DNA from: an uncultured Lachnospiraceae bacterium
GTDB taxonomy: Bacteria; Bacillota; Clostridia; Lachnospirales; Lachnospiraceae
Assembly: GCA_902496125.1 (NCBI GenBank)
Contig: CABUZU010000115.1
Coordinates: forward strand, 1-6,102
DNA: 6,102 nt
Direction of reading: 5' to 3'
The first letter of the stretch is position 1, and the number at the start of each line of letters is the position of its first letter. Both the position numbers and the translations under genes were made by a program. Shown in pieces: positions 1-4,999 of this stretch. The notes under the pieces are model-generated. The model saw only the letters and a list, made by a program, of their open reading frames with translations. It did no database searches and was not told where the DNA came from.

Positions 1-948
1 CCAGCCATCACCGAACACACCATCATTTGCCCAGTCTGTCGCAATTCCACCAACAGTCGTTACAGAAATAAAGTATACTAAATACATAATAACTGCAAAA
101 ATTGGAAGAGCTAAAAATCTATTGGTTACAATCTTATCAATCTTATCAGATGTGGTAAGAGTTCTCTTCGTATTCTTTGTAATACAATCACCAATAATAT
201 TAGAGATGTATACATATCTTTCATTGGTAATAATACTTTCGGTATCATCATCAAATGCATCTTCTAATGCTTTGATTTCTGCATCTACATTTGGTACAGA
301 TTTCATCTGCTCTGCAATCTTATCATCTCTTTCGAGTAACTTAATTGCAAAGAATCTCTTTTGTACTTCAAATATATCACTGCCAAGTTTTGCTTTTACT
401 GCATCAATCTGTTTTTCAACTTCTGGGTCAAATTTATGTACTAAGGTATTTCTCTTTGCACCCTTTGCTAAAGCAATTGCTTTATCGGCTGCTTCTTTAA
501 TACCAGTTCCTTTTAAAGCTGAGATTTCTACAACTTCACAACCTAAACTCTTAGCTAATTTACTAATGTGAATCTTATCGCCGTTTTTCTCAACAAGGTC
601 CATCATATTGACAGCCATAACAACTGGAATACCAAGTTCAATTAACTGAGTGGTTAAATAAAGGTTTCTTTCAATATTGGTACCATCTACGATATTTAAA
701 ATAACGTTTGGTTTTTCATTGATTAAGTAATTTCTAGCAACTACTTCCTCTAATGTATATGGAGATAAGGAATAAATACCTGGTAAGTCAGTAATGATAA
801 CCTCCTTATTTCCTTTTAGTTTACCCTCTTTTTTCTCTACTGTAACACCTGGCCAGTTACCAACGAACTGATTGGAACCAGTCAACGCATTAAACAATGT
901 TGTTTTACCACAGTTAGGGTTACCTGCTAATGCTATTGTAATAGACAT
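1..948 (-). CDS. feoB: FeoB ferrous iron transporter, N-terminal part (cut by window edge)
   Basis: The visible 316 residues are the N-terminal G-protein domain, the linker and the first membrane segment of FeoB, the inner-membrane Fe(II) uptake protein. GTPase motifs are clear: G1 GNPNCGKT at residues 9-16, the switch I Thr36 in GNWPGVT, G3 DLPG at 54-57, G4 NMMD at 114-117 and G5 SAL at 143-145. Residues of about 160-265 correspond to the helical GDI-like region, and a hydrophobic stretch at about 278-296 begins the transmembrane part. FeoB proteins usually exceed 600 residues, so more than half lies left of the window. The ATG at 946-948 has AGGAG 7 nt upstream (956-960). It is the third gene of the feo operon, 85 nt after feoA, and that gap may carry an additional promoter. 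The frame is open throughout, with no sign of damage. Confidence 0.97.
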   Translation of the reverse strand, partial: MSITIALAGNPNCGKTTLFNALTGSNQFVGNWPGVTVEKKEGKLKGNKEVIITDLPGIYSLSPYTLEEVVARNYLINEKPNVILNIVDGTNIERNLYLTTQLIELGIPVVMAVNMMDLVEKNGDKIHISKLAKSLGCEVVEISALKGTGIKEAADKAIALAKGAKRNTLVHKFDPEVEKQIDAVKAKLGSDIFEVQKRFFAIKLLERDDKIAEQMKSVPNVDAEIKALEDAFDDDTESIITNERYVYISNIIGDCITKNTKRTLTTSDKIDKIVTNRFLALPIFAVIMYLVYFISVTTVGGIATDWANDGVFGDGW

Positions 949-990
949 TTTTCTACTCCTTTTACTCTAATAGATATTTGTAATAACTAT

Positions 991-1010
991 ATTATATTAG
1001 TATACACTAA
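991..1010 (-). promoter_or_regulatory. Possible internal feoB promoter box with operator-like palindrome
   Basis: In the 85-nt feoA-feoB gap the minus strand reads a perfect TATAAT (991-996) next to TTAGTGTATACTAA (997-1010). The 14-mer is palindromic except for one base pair and differs at a single base from the site over the main feo promoter (1568-1581). No good -35 hexamer is found 16-18 bp upstream, so promoter activity is uncertain. A half-site, TACTCTAA on the plus strand, recurs at 963-970. A 6-bp hairpin (1016-1021 with 1027-1032) sits just after the feoA stop without a following U-tract. Confidence 0.45.
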
Positions 1011-1033
1011 CGATAATCTTAAAAAATAAGATG

Positions 1034-1255
1034 CTATTCTACCTCAATCATTTCAGCATCTGCTTTACGAAGTGATAATTCATAACCTCTTACTGTAATC
1101 TCTACAGGGTCACCTAAAGGTGCAACCTTACGAACATGAATATCTACACCCTTCGTAATTCCCATATCCATAATTCTTCTCTTAACTGGACCTGTACCTG
1201 TGATCTTTTTTACTTTGACATTTTCGCCAACAGTAACTTCTCTTAATGTTTTCAT
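1034..1255 (-). CDS. feoA: FeoA family protein, second of two
   Basis: This 73-residue protein is a full-length FeoA: a small cytosolic SH3-like beta-barrel thought to assist or regulate the FeoB iron transporter. Family hallmarks include the opening MKTLREVTVGENVKV, the central RRIMDMGITKG turn (residues 26-36), the V-APLGDPVEI segment and the closing GYELSLRKADAEMIEVE. Length is typical for the family. The ATG at 1253-1255 is preceded by AAGGAGG (1264-1270) at 8 nt, a near-perfect ribosome binding site that fixes the start. It lies 49 nt after the other feoA-like gene and 85 nt before feoB, with no terminator in either gap, so all three should be co-transcribed. It is closer to canonical FeoA than its upstream neighbour, so it is the likelier direct FeoB partner. 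Confidence 0.95.
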   Translation of the reverse strand: MKTLREVTVGENVKVKKITGTGPVKRRIMDMGITKGVDIHVRKVAPLGDPVEITVRGYELSLRKADAEMIEVE

Positions 1256-1304
1256 AAAAGTTCCCTCCTTAAAAATTAATTTAATTGCTAAAATAATTTT
1301 AGAA

Positions 1305-1514
1305 CTAAACTAGAATCTTATTAGCCATATCTCTACCAATGGCTACTCTAGAACCTTTTACATTAACGATAATATTTCCACCAATTGCAGAGATTACAGT
1401 AACAGTGGCACCTACTACGAATCCAAGGCTTTCTAAAAACTTCTTCGTTTCTTCCTTGCCACCGATTCTTTTAATGATACTAGGCTCTCCTTCTCTACTC
1501 ATTGATAATGGCAT
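1305..1514 (-). CDS. FeoA-like protein, first gene of the feo operon
   Basis: A 69-residue FeoA-type SH3-like domain protein. The pattern I(I)KRIGGKEETKKFLESLGFVVGATVTVI, then NIIVNVKGSRVAIGRDMANKILV, matches the FeoA fold layout: first strand, short helix with LG(F/I), barrel strands, and the terminal A..I.V strand. It is clearly diverged from the second feoA in the operon. The start chosen is the ATG at 1512-1514. An in-frame ATG at 1560-1562 would add 16 residues, but it has no binding site and falls at the predicted transcription start. Two FeoA-type proteins ahead of FeoB are common in Clostridia; whether this one binds FeoB, dimerises with the other FeoA or has another role cannot be told from sequence. 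The name is left blank because feoA better fits the next gene. Confidence 0.9.
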   Translation of the reverse strand: MPLSMSREGEPSIIKRIGGKEETKKFLESLGFVVGATVTVISAIGGNIIVNVKGSRVAIGRDMANKILV

Positions 1515-1519
1515 AACAA

Positions 1520-1527
1520 TCTCCTTT
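1520..1527 (-). promoter_or_regulatory. Ribosome binding site that sets the first feoA-like start
   Basis: AAAGGAGA on the minus strand, with GGAG 6 nt before the ATG at 1512-1514. It decides in favour of the 69-residue protein over the longer in-frame reading that begins at 1562. Confidence 0.85.
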
Positions 1528-1567
1528 CTTCCTCTCAATTGAGAATCGCTTTTCAATTTCAATGTGG

Positions 1568-1581
1568 TTAGTATACTCTAA
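1568..1581 (-). promoter_or_regulatory. Candidate metal-responsive operator over the feo promoter
   Basis: The minus strand reads TTAGAGTATACTAA, an imperfect palindrome with TTAG/CTAA arms, covering the -10 hexamer at 1570-1575. A copy with one base changed lies between feoA and feoB (997-1010). The TTAG-N6-CTAA layout resembles the core of boxes bound by DtxR-family metal repressors, and does not resemble a classical Fur box. The regulator assignment is inference; the repeat itself is directly visible. Confidence 0.5.
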
Positions 1582-1598
1582 TTTTCATTAGGAGTCAA
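1570..1598 (-). promoter_or_regulatory. Promoter of the feo operon
   Basis: The minus strand carries -35 TTGACT (1593-1598) and -10 TATACT (1570-1575) separated by exactly 17 bp, close to the housekeeping sigma consensus. Transcription should begin near 1562-1564, about 50 nt before the first feoA-like start. The spacer contains CTAAT-N4-ATTAG (1578-1591), a small inverted repeat that overlaps the end of the operator candidate. Confidence 0.8.
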
Positions 1599-1629
1599 TA
1601 GCTTTATTGAGAATTTTTTTCATTAACGC

Positions 1630-1660
1630 AAAATGGCAAAGAAAAAATCTTTGCCATTTT
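1630..1660 (-). terminator. Hairpin terminator after the HPt gene
   Basis: A perfect 12-bp stem (1649-1660 with 1630-1641) around a 7-nt loop starts 2 nt after the HPt stop codon. The 3' arm ends in TTTT but is followed by GCG, so the U-tract is short. It separates the HPt operon from the feo promoter, only about 30 bp downstream. Some read-through into feo is possible. Confidence 0.7.
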
Positions 1661-1662
1661 GT

Positions 1663-2010
1663 CTATTGCAATCCTTTAATTGCATCTACTGTCAATTTAT
1701 AATCTGCTTTAACCTGTTCTAAAAGCATAGGAGCTTCACTAGAAATTCCGTGTCTAAGCGCTTCTGTAATCTCAAAGCTCGAACGATATAACTGTGTAAA
1801 CGCTAAATTCTGGCATACACCCTTTAATGTATGAGCTGCACGAAACGCCTCTTCTCCATTATTTGCTTCTAATGAAGTGCAAAGTAATTCAAAACTCTTA
1901 TCTTCTAAAAACTTTAACACAAATTTTTGAACACGTTCTTCCTTTCTAAGACGAGACATGACCTCATCATAATCTCCATTCATCTGTTCATAACATTCTT
2001 TTACTGTCAT
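1663..2010 (-). CDS. Single-domain HPt histidine phosphotransfer protein
   Basis: A 115-residue all-helical protein with the HPt signature AAHTLKGVCQNLAF, in which His60 is the expected phospho-accepting residue and the following LKG is the conserved turn. The rest (about 25-45 and 75-113) fits the helices of the four-helix bundle, so the protein is essentially one HPt domain with no kinase, receiver or membrane part. HPt proteins relay phosphoryl groups between receiver domains in multistep phosphorelays. The partner is not in this window. The start at 2008-2010 has AAAGG about 9 nt upstream, placed just after the stop of the PAS-like gene (15-nt gap), so the two are translated from one message. 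A hairpin terminator follows immediately. Confidence 0.88.
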   Translation of the reverse strand: MTVKECYEQMNGDYDEVMSRLRKEERVQKFVLKFLEDKSFELLCTSLEANNGEEAFRAAHTLKGVCQNLAFTQLYRSSFEITEALRHGISSEAPMLLEQVKADYKLTVDAIKGLQ

Positions 2011-2025
2011 AATAATATTCCTTTC

Positions 2026-2319
2026 CTAATCAATTTTCTCTACTTTTGAATATAGCCATAAGCTTTCTGTGCTATCAGACTCTTTCCCAATCATAACAAC
2101 TCGAAGAAGAATCTCCATACCATCTTTTCTAACAAAATTCTTCGCACATAATTTCATAGTCTCATCATATTGTACGGTTTCAAATTCCATTTCACGCTCA
2201 GCTTCTCTTAATTTTACATTCTCTACTAAGTTCTTATCAAGATTTACCACTGTAATACGAAAATAAAAATCCTTTAACATACTGATAACTTCTTCATTTT
2301 GTAAATTTCTATTTTCCAC
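2026..2319 (-). CDS. Small PAS-like protein of unknown function, GTG start
   Basis: A 97-residue soluble protein that I do not recognise with certainty. The opening FYFRITVVNLDKNLVENVKL and the closing FVRKDGMEILLRVVMIGKESDSTESLWLYSKVEKID resemble the first and last strands of PAS-like sensor domains found in front of GGDEF or HPt modules in Lachnospiraceae, with a charged helical stretch between (about residues 37-60). It is short for a PAS domain. It has no signal peptide or membrane segment. The start is GTG at 2317-2319, chosen because TTGGAG lies 7 nt upstream; an ATG at codon 14 lacks a binding site. It is the first gene of a two-gene operon with the HPt gene, which suggests a shared signalling role. 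That link is inference. Confidence 0.6.
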   Translation of the reverse strand: MENRNLQNEEVISMLKDFYFRITVVNLDKNLVENVKLREAEREMEFETVQYDETMKLCAKNFVRKDGMEILLRVVMIGKESDSTESLWLYSKVEKID

Positions 2320-2326
2320 AATGTCG

Positions 2327-2332
2327 CTCCAA
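2327..2332 (-). promoter_or_regulatory. Ribosome binding site supporting a GTG start
   Basis: TTGGAG on the minus strand stands 7 nt before GTG at 2317-2319. No comparable site precedes the internal ATG at codon 14, so the rarer start codon is preferred for the PAS-like gene. Confidence 0.7.
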
Positions 2333-2349
2333 TTTTATCTAATACTATA

Positions 2350-2378
2350 AATATACTACATTTTGTTAAGTTTTACAA
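2350..2378 (-). promoter_or_regulatory. Promoter of the PAS-like/HPt operon
   Basis: The minus strand shows -35 TTGTAA (2373-2378), a 17-bp spacer and -10 TATATT (2350-2355). Transcription would start near 2343, giving a 5' leader of about 23 nt. It lies between the terminator of the preceding gene and the GTG start, where a promoter is expected. Confidence 0.65.
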
Positions 2379-2391
2379 TAACAAATGCTAG

Positions 2392-2432
2392 AAAAAAACC
2401 TTGGTACTAGAAAAGTCTAGTATCAAGGTTTT
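2392..2432 (-). terminator. Intrinsic terminator overlapping the end of the Rpn-like gene
   Basis: A 16-bp stem with one mismatch (2416-2431 with 2396-2411), a 4-nt loop (2412-2415) and a run of seven T on the minus strand (2392-2398). The upstream arm encodes residues of the C-terminus (ENLDTR), the loop falls in the last two codons and the TAG stop (2407-2409) is in the downstream arm. Confidence 0.9.
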
Positions 2433-2790
2433 CTTCTAATATATCTTCATAGTATGCTTCTTTGTTCATTTTTCTTAGCCAAGAGGCAATTCTTTCAAGA
2501 TCCATACCTGTAAACTGTGTAACTGCACTACCTAATAAATATAATGGTCTCTCTGTATTAAAATGCTCTAAAATTACATTTCTTCCACCTACTAAAGGAT
2601 TTTTTTCTATTTTTTGTACTTCCATACTCTTTACTTTGATATCTTTTCGATTTAAAATAATATTCAAAAGTAATTCAGTTGCTTCAAAGTTCTGGTCAAA
2701 AAATAGAGTCATGAAATCATCGTCCATTAAACGATAACTATCTAAAATTTCCTCTACTTTCTTAGACGGAACATATTTATCATCAGTCAT
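2407..2790 (-). CDS. Rpn-like (PD-(D/E)XK family) N-terminal remnant
   Basis: A 127-residue ORF. Residues 18-74 (SYRLMDDDFMTLFFDQNFEATELLLNIIL, then RKDIKVKSMEVQK and GGRNVILE) resemble the N-terminus of Rpn/PD-(D/E)XK nuclease family transposase-like proteins, which are usually around 300 residues. The similarity then stops. The catalytic Asp expected in the GRSVRLD-type motif is Glu75 here, and the following ExQ strand and helical half are absent, replaced by an unrecognised tail with FTGMDLERIASWL. Nuclease activity is therefore unlikely. The frame is intact and has its own promoter and a strong terminator, so it may be an expressed short derivative or an eroding remnant. The ATG at 2788-2790 has only a weak upstream GGGTG; the in-frame ATG at codon 22 has none, and a stop lies 8 codons upstream. 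Confidence 0.55.
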   Translation of the reverse strand: MTDDKYVPSKKVEEILDSYRLMDDDFMTLFFDQNFEATELLLNIILNRKDIKVKSMEVQKIEKNPLVGGRNVILEHFNTERPLYLLGSAVTQFTGMDLERIASWLRKMNKEAYYEDILEENLDTRLF

Positions 2791-2839
2791 TGGTACATCG
2801 CACCCATTCCATCAAGAATTTAAAATATTCTTATTTAAT

Positions 2840-2868
2840 ATTTTAACACATCATTTAAAATTTCACAA
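2840..2868 (-). promoter_or_regulatory. Promoter of the Rpn-like gene
   Basis: The minus strand has -35 TTGTGA (2863-2868), a 17-bp spacer ending in TGT, and -10 TAAAAT (2840-2845), which makes an extended -10. It begins right after the U-tract of the rpsB-tsf terminator. The predicted 5' leader is about 42 nt. Confidence 0.6.
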
Positions 2869-2874
2869 GACAAT

Positions 2875-2906
2875 AAAAAAGAGACCAACCTTATTGGTTA
2901 GTCTCT
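2875..2906 (-). terminator. Terminator of the rpsB-tsf transcript
   Basis: An 11-bp stem (2896-2906 with 2880-2890) that contains one G-U pair, a 5-nt loop and six T on the minus strand (2875-2880). It is the only convincing terminator between tsf and the next gene, although it lies 242 nt beyond the tsf stop. Confidence 0.88.
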
Positions 2907-3148
2907 CATTCTTATATGCATTGACCGTGATGTAATCGTCAAATTTGCGTATTCTTTGCTAAAGGTAAACTACTTTTGAATTTACTCAATTTGTGACGCA
3001 AACTCTACTCAACAACTCATGTCATATTACGTTAAATCATGACACTTTAAACTGTCTTACGCACATATATTAAATTGCTTAAAAACATTGTAAAACCTTG
3101 TAAATACTTACTTTTCAGGGTTCAAAAGTCTTAAATTTGCCAACGTAA
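2907..3148 (-). other. Long gene-free 3' region of tsf, possibly structured or a small RNA
   Basis: No open frame of useful length with a binding site exists here on either strand; together with 2791-2906 it makes a stretch of about 358 nt without a gene. It contains a 9-bp stem (2996-3004 with 2942-2950, one G-U pair) enclosing a smaller GTAAA/TTTAC pairing (2965-2969 with 2981-2985), and a 6-bp TGTCAT/ATGACA hairpin (3020-3025 with 3039-3044). A weak promoter, TTTACA (3089-3094), 16 bp, TAATAT (3067-3072), could start a transcript near 3060 that would end at the terminator, about 185 nt. The hairpins and the promoter could be chance in AT-rich DNA. Confidence 0.35.
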
Positions 3149-4078
3149 TTATTTATTCATCTGTTTTGCAACTTCAGCTGCGAAGTCTTCGTTTTTCTTT
3201 TCTAAGCCTTCACCAGTTTCGAAACGGATGAATTTCTTAACAGCAACTTTTCCGCCAACTTCCTTAGAAACAGCTTCTAAGTATTTGCCAACGTTCTGTT
3301 TTCCATCTTCTGCTTTAACGTAAACCTGGTCTACTAAGCAAATATCTTTTAATTCTTTATTGATACGTCCCTGAACCATACCTTCTTTAACCTTATCAGG
3401 TTTAGCAGCTTCCTTAGGATCGTTTTCAATCTGAGCCATGATAATTTCTTTTTCATGAGCTAAGAATTCTGCGCTGACTTCTTCTCTGCAAACATATTTA
3501 GGATTTAATGCTGCAATCTGCATAGCAACGTTCTTTAAAGCTTCTTTTACATCATCGTTTACAACTTCTGCATCAGCACTTACTAAAACACCAATACGTC
3601 CGCCACCATGGATGTATCCTACTACTACATCGCCTTCTAACTGAGCAAATCTACGAATGCTTAATTTTTCACCGATTGTAGCAATCTTTCTAGATAAAGC
3701 CTGTTCTACTGTTTCAGTAGTATCAGATAACCAAGCTTCTGCAAGGAATTCTTCAACTGTAGCTGATTTTGTATTAAGTGCCTGATTAGCAACTTCTTTA
3801 ACATATGCCTGGAAATCAGCATTCTTAGCTACGAAGTCTGTTTCAGAGTTAACTTCTACGATTGCACCCTTCTTGTCATCTGCAACAACAATGTCACAAA
3901 TACCTTCAGCTGCAATTCTGCTTGCTTTTTTAGCAGCAGCTGCAAGACCTTTTTCTCTTAAGAATTCTACAGCTTTTTCCATATCGCCTTCTGTAGCTGT
4001 AAGAGCTTTCTTACAATCCATCATACCAGCGCCAGTCATCTCTCTTAATTCTTTTACCATTCCTGCTGTAATAGCCAT
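3149..4078 (-). CDS. tsf: Translation elongation factor Ts
   Basis: EF-Ts, the cytosolic guanine nucleotide exchange factor that removes GDP from EF-Tu during protein synthesis. The 309 residues include the N-terminal UBA-like helical domain (about 1-55, with LREMTGAGMMDCKKAL at 11-26), and the core exchange motif TDFVAKN at 80-86, whose Asp-Phe contacts EF-Tu. Two alpha/beta core subdomains follow; IATIGEKLSIRRF (132-144) and GYIHGGGRIGVLV (154-166) are recognisable. Somewhat longer than the E. coli protein but normal for Clostridia. It begins 3 nt after the rpsB stop, and its ribosome binding site is inside the end of rpsB, so translation of the two is probably coupled. Transcription continues 242 nt past the stop before a clear terminator. 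Confidence 0.98.
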   Translation of the reverse strand: MAITAGMVKELREMTGAGMMDCKKALTATEGDMEKAVEFLREKGLAAAAKKASRIAAEGICDIVVADDKKGAIVEVNSETDFVAKNADFQAYVKEVANQALNTKSATVEEFLAEAWLSDTTETVEQALSRKIATIGEKLSIRRFAQLEGDVVVGYIHGGGRIGVLVSADAEVVNDDVKEALKNVAMQIAALNPKYVCREEVSAEFLAHEKEIIMAQIENDPKEAAKPDKVKEGMVQGRINKELKDICLVDQVYVKAEDGKQNVGKYLEAVSKEVGGKVAVKKFIRFETGEGLEKKNEDFAAEVAKQMNK

Positions 4079-4081
4079 TTT

Positions 4082-4813
4082 TTATTCCTCCTCAGCTGCA
4101 GCAACTTCTGCTGCTTCTTCATTAAAAGTTTCACCCTGGCTAGCTTCAACTACAGCGTCTGCCATTTTAGAAACGATTAATTTAACGGCTCTGATTGCAT
4201 CATCATTACCAGGGATTACATAATCTAATTCTTCTGGATCACAGTTAGTATCTGCGATACCGATTAATGGAATACCTAATGTATGAGCTTCCTGAACACA
4301 GATTCTTTCCTTCTTAGGATCTACAATGAAGATAGCATCTGGAAGTTTCTTCATTTCCTTAATACCACCTAAGTTTTTCTGTAATTTTTCTAATTCTTTC
4401 TTTAATTCGATAACTTCTTTCTTAGGAAGAAGATCAAAAGTTCCATCTTCCTGCATAGTTTCGATTTTCTTTAATCTTTCAATACGGCTCTGGATAGTCT
4501 TGAAGTTTGTTAACATACCACCTAACCATCTCTGGTTTACATAGTACATTCCACAACGTTCAGCTTCTGCTGCGATTGCATCCTGTGCCTGTTTCTTAGT
4601 ACCTACGAATAAGATTGTACCACCATTAGCAGCGATATCAGATACTGCCTTGTAAGCATCGTCAACCATAACTACAGATTTCTGTAAGTCGATGATGTAG
4701 ATACCATTTCTTTCAGTGTAAATATAAGGAGCCATCTTAGGGTTCCATCTTCTTGTCTGGTGTCCGAAATGTACACCTGCTTCTAAGAGCTGTTTCATAG
4801 AAATAACGCTCAT
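4082..4813 (-). CDS. rpsB: 30S ribosomal protein S2
   Basis: Ribosomal protein S2, a late-assembling 30S protein that docks with S1 at the mRNA entry side. The 243-residue reading shows MKQLLEAGVHFGHQTRRWNPKM at the N-terminus, the IIDLQKS strand (40-46), RWLGGMLTNF (95-104), DAIFIVDPKKE (159-169), ADTNCDP (187-193) and PGNDDAIR (201-208). An acidic Ala/Glu-rich tail (231-243) is typical of Clostridia. The start is ATG at 4811-4813, which agrees with the family N-terminus and has a GGAGG site; an in-frame ATG at 4868-4870 would add 19 unconserved residues and lacks one. It leads the rpsB-tsf operon, which has its own promoter and a structured leader. Confidence 0.98.
   Translation of the reverse strand: MSVISMKQLLEAGVHFGHQTRRWNPKMAPYIYTERNGIYIIDLQKSVVMVDDAYKAVSDIAANGGTILFVGTKKQAQDAIAAEAERCGMYYVNQRWLGGMLTNFKTIQSRIERLKKIETMQEDGTFDLLPKKEVIELKKELEKLQKNLGGIKEMKKLPDAIFIVDPKKERICVQEAHTLGIPLIGIADTNCDPEELDYVIPGNDDAIRAVKLIVSKMADAVVEASQGETFNEEAAEVAAAEEE
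4087..4092 (-). promoter_or_regulatory. tsf ribosome binding site within the rpsB tail
   Basis: AGGAGG on the minus strand, 8 nt before the tsf ATG. The same bases are part of the three terminal Glu codons of rpsB (GAG GAG GAA, 4085-4093), so the acidic end of S2 and tsf initiation share sequence. This favours translational coupling. Confidence 0.85.
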
Positions 4814-4820
4814 TGTAAAT

Positions 4821-4826
4821 ACCTCC
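4821..4826 (-). promoter_or_regulatory. rpsB ribosome binding site
   Basis: GGAGGT on the minus strand, 7 nt before the ATG at 4811-4813. It fixes the rpsB start and lies about 17 nt past the base of the predicted leader structure, close enough for that structure to affect access. Confidence 0.85.
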
Positions 4827-4842
4827 GTTTGGTTTTTGCTTC

Positions 4843-4920
4843 CGTATACTTCTACTTCCGGAGACCGCATGAATCAGATTCTCTGTCGACGCCGGCACCT
4901 TCCTTTGAAATCAGTATACG
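4843..4920 (-). promoter_or_regulatory. Structured rpsB leader, candidate S2 autoregulatory element
   Basis: In the leader of about 127 nt between the promoter and rpsB, the 8-base arms CGTATACT (4913-4920) and AGTATACG (4843-4850) are perfectly complementary and enclose 62 nt. Within them CCGG pairs with CCGG (4892-4895 with 4858-4861) and GAC with GTC (4885-4887 with 4863-4865). The apical part has more than one possible fold around GAATCTGATTC. The core is strikingly GC-rich beside its AT-rich flanks, which argues for a conserved RNA. Ribosomal protein operons often have leaders bound by their own product; that S2 binds here is inference. There is no terminator-like U-tract, so any control would act on translation or mRNA stability. 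Confidence 0.5.
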
Positions 4921-4947
4921 TGCTTATTATTTTTTACATACCATTTC

Positions 4948-4976
4948 ACTATATCACAACTCTTTTACAAATGCAA
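4948..4976 (-). promoter_or_regulatory. Promoter of the rpsB-tsf operon
   Basis: The minus strand has -35 TTGCAT (4971-4976), a 17-bp spacer ending in TGA, and -10 TATAGT (4948-4953), an extended -10 promoter. Transcription should begin near 4941. The codY gene ends only 24 bp upstream of the -35, without a convincing terminator, so codY transcripts may also read into rpsB. Confidence 0.8.
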
Positions 4977-4999
4977 GTATAAATTTAAAAAATTATTTT

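Noticed and set aside
122..571. Open plus-strand frame of 149 codons across feoB
   Set aside because: It is antisense to clear FeoB sequence, is a low-complexity Ser/Leu-rich translation with no family resemblance, and its frame is explained by feoB codon use.
1016..1032. Terminator between feoA and feoB
   Set aside because: The hairpin has 6 bp, mostly A-T, a 5-nt loop and no U-tract after it, so at most it is a weak processing or stability element.
1515..1562. Longer first FeoA-like protein from the ATG at 1560-1562
   Set aside because: That ATG is at the predicted transcription start of the feo promoter and has no binding site; the ATG at 1512-1514 has AAAGGAGA.
3089..3108. Tandem TTGTAAA repeats suggestive of a binding site
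   Set aside because: Two 7-mers 10 bp apart in an AT-rich region are expected by chance, and they are not palindromic or found again near other promoters here.
3873..4223. Open plus-strand frame of 116 codons across tsf and rpsB
   Set aside because: Antisense to two unmistakable genes; the Ser/Ala-rich product is a shadow of Ala/Glu-rich codons on the other strand.
4814..4870. N-terminal extension of S2 from the ATG at 4868-4870
   Set aside because: There is no ribosome binding site, the residues are not S2-like, and the bases belong to the foldable leader. The ATG at 4811-4813 has GGAGG and the family N-terminus.
4977..4999. Terminator after codY
   Set aside because: The sequence is A- and T-runs (AAAAAATAATTTTTT) with no G-C pairs, so a stable hairpin is doubtful; read-through into rpsB cannot be excluded.
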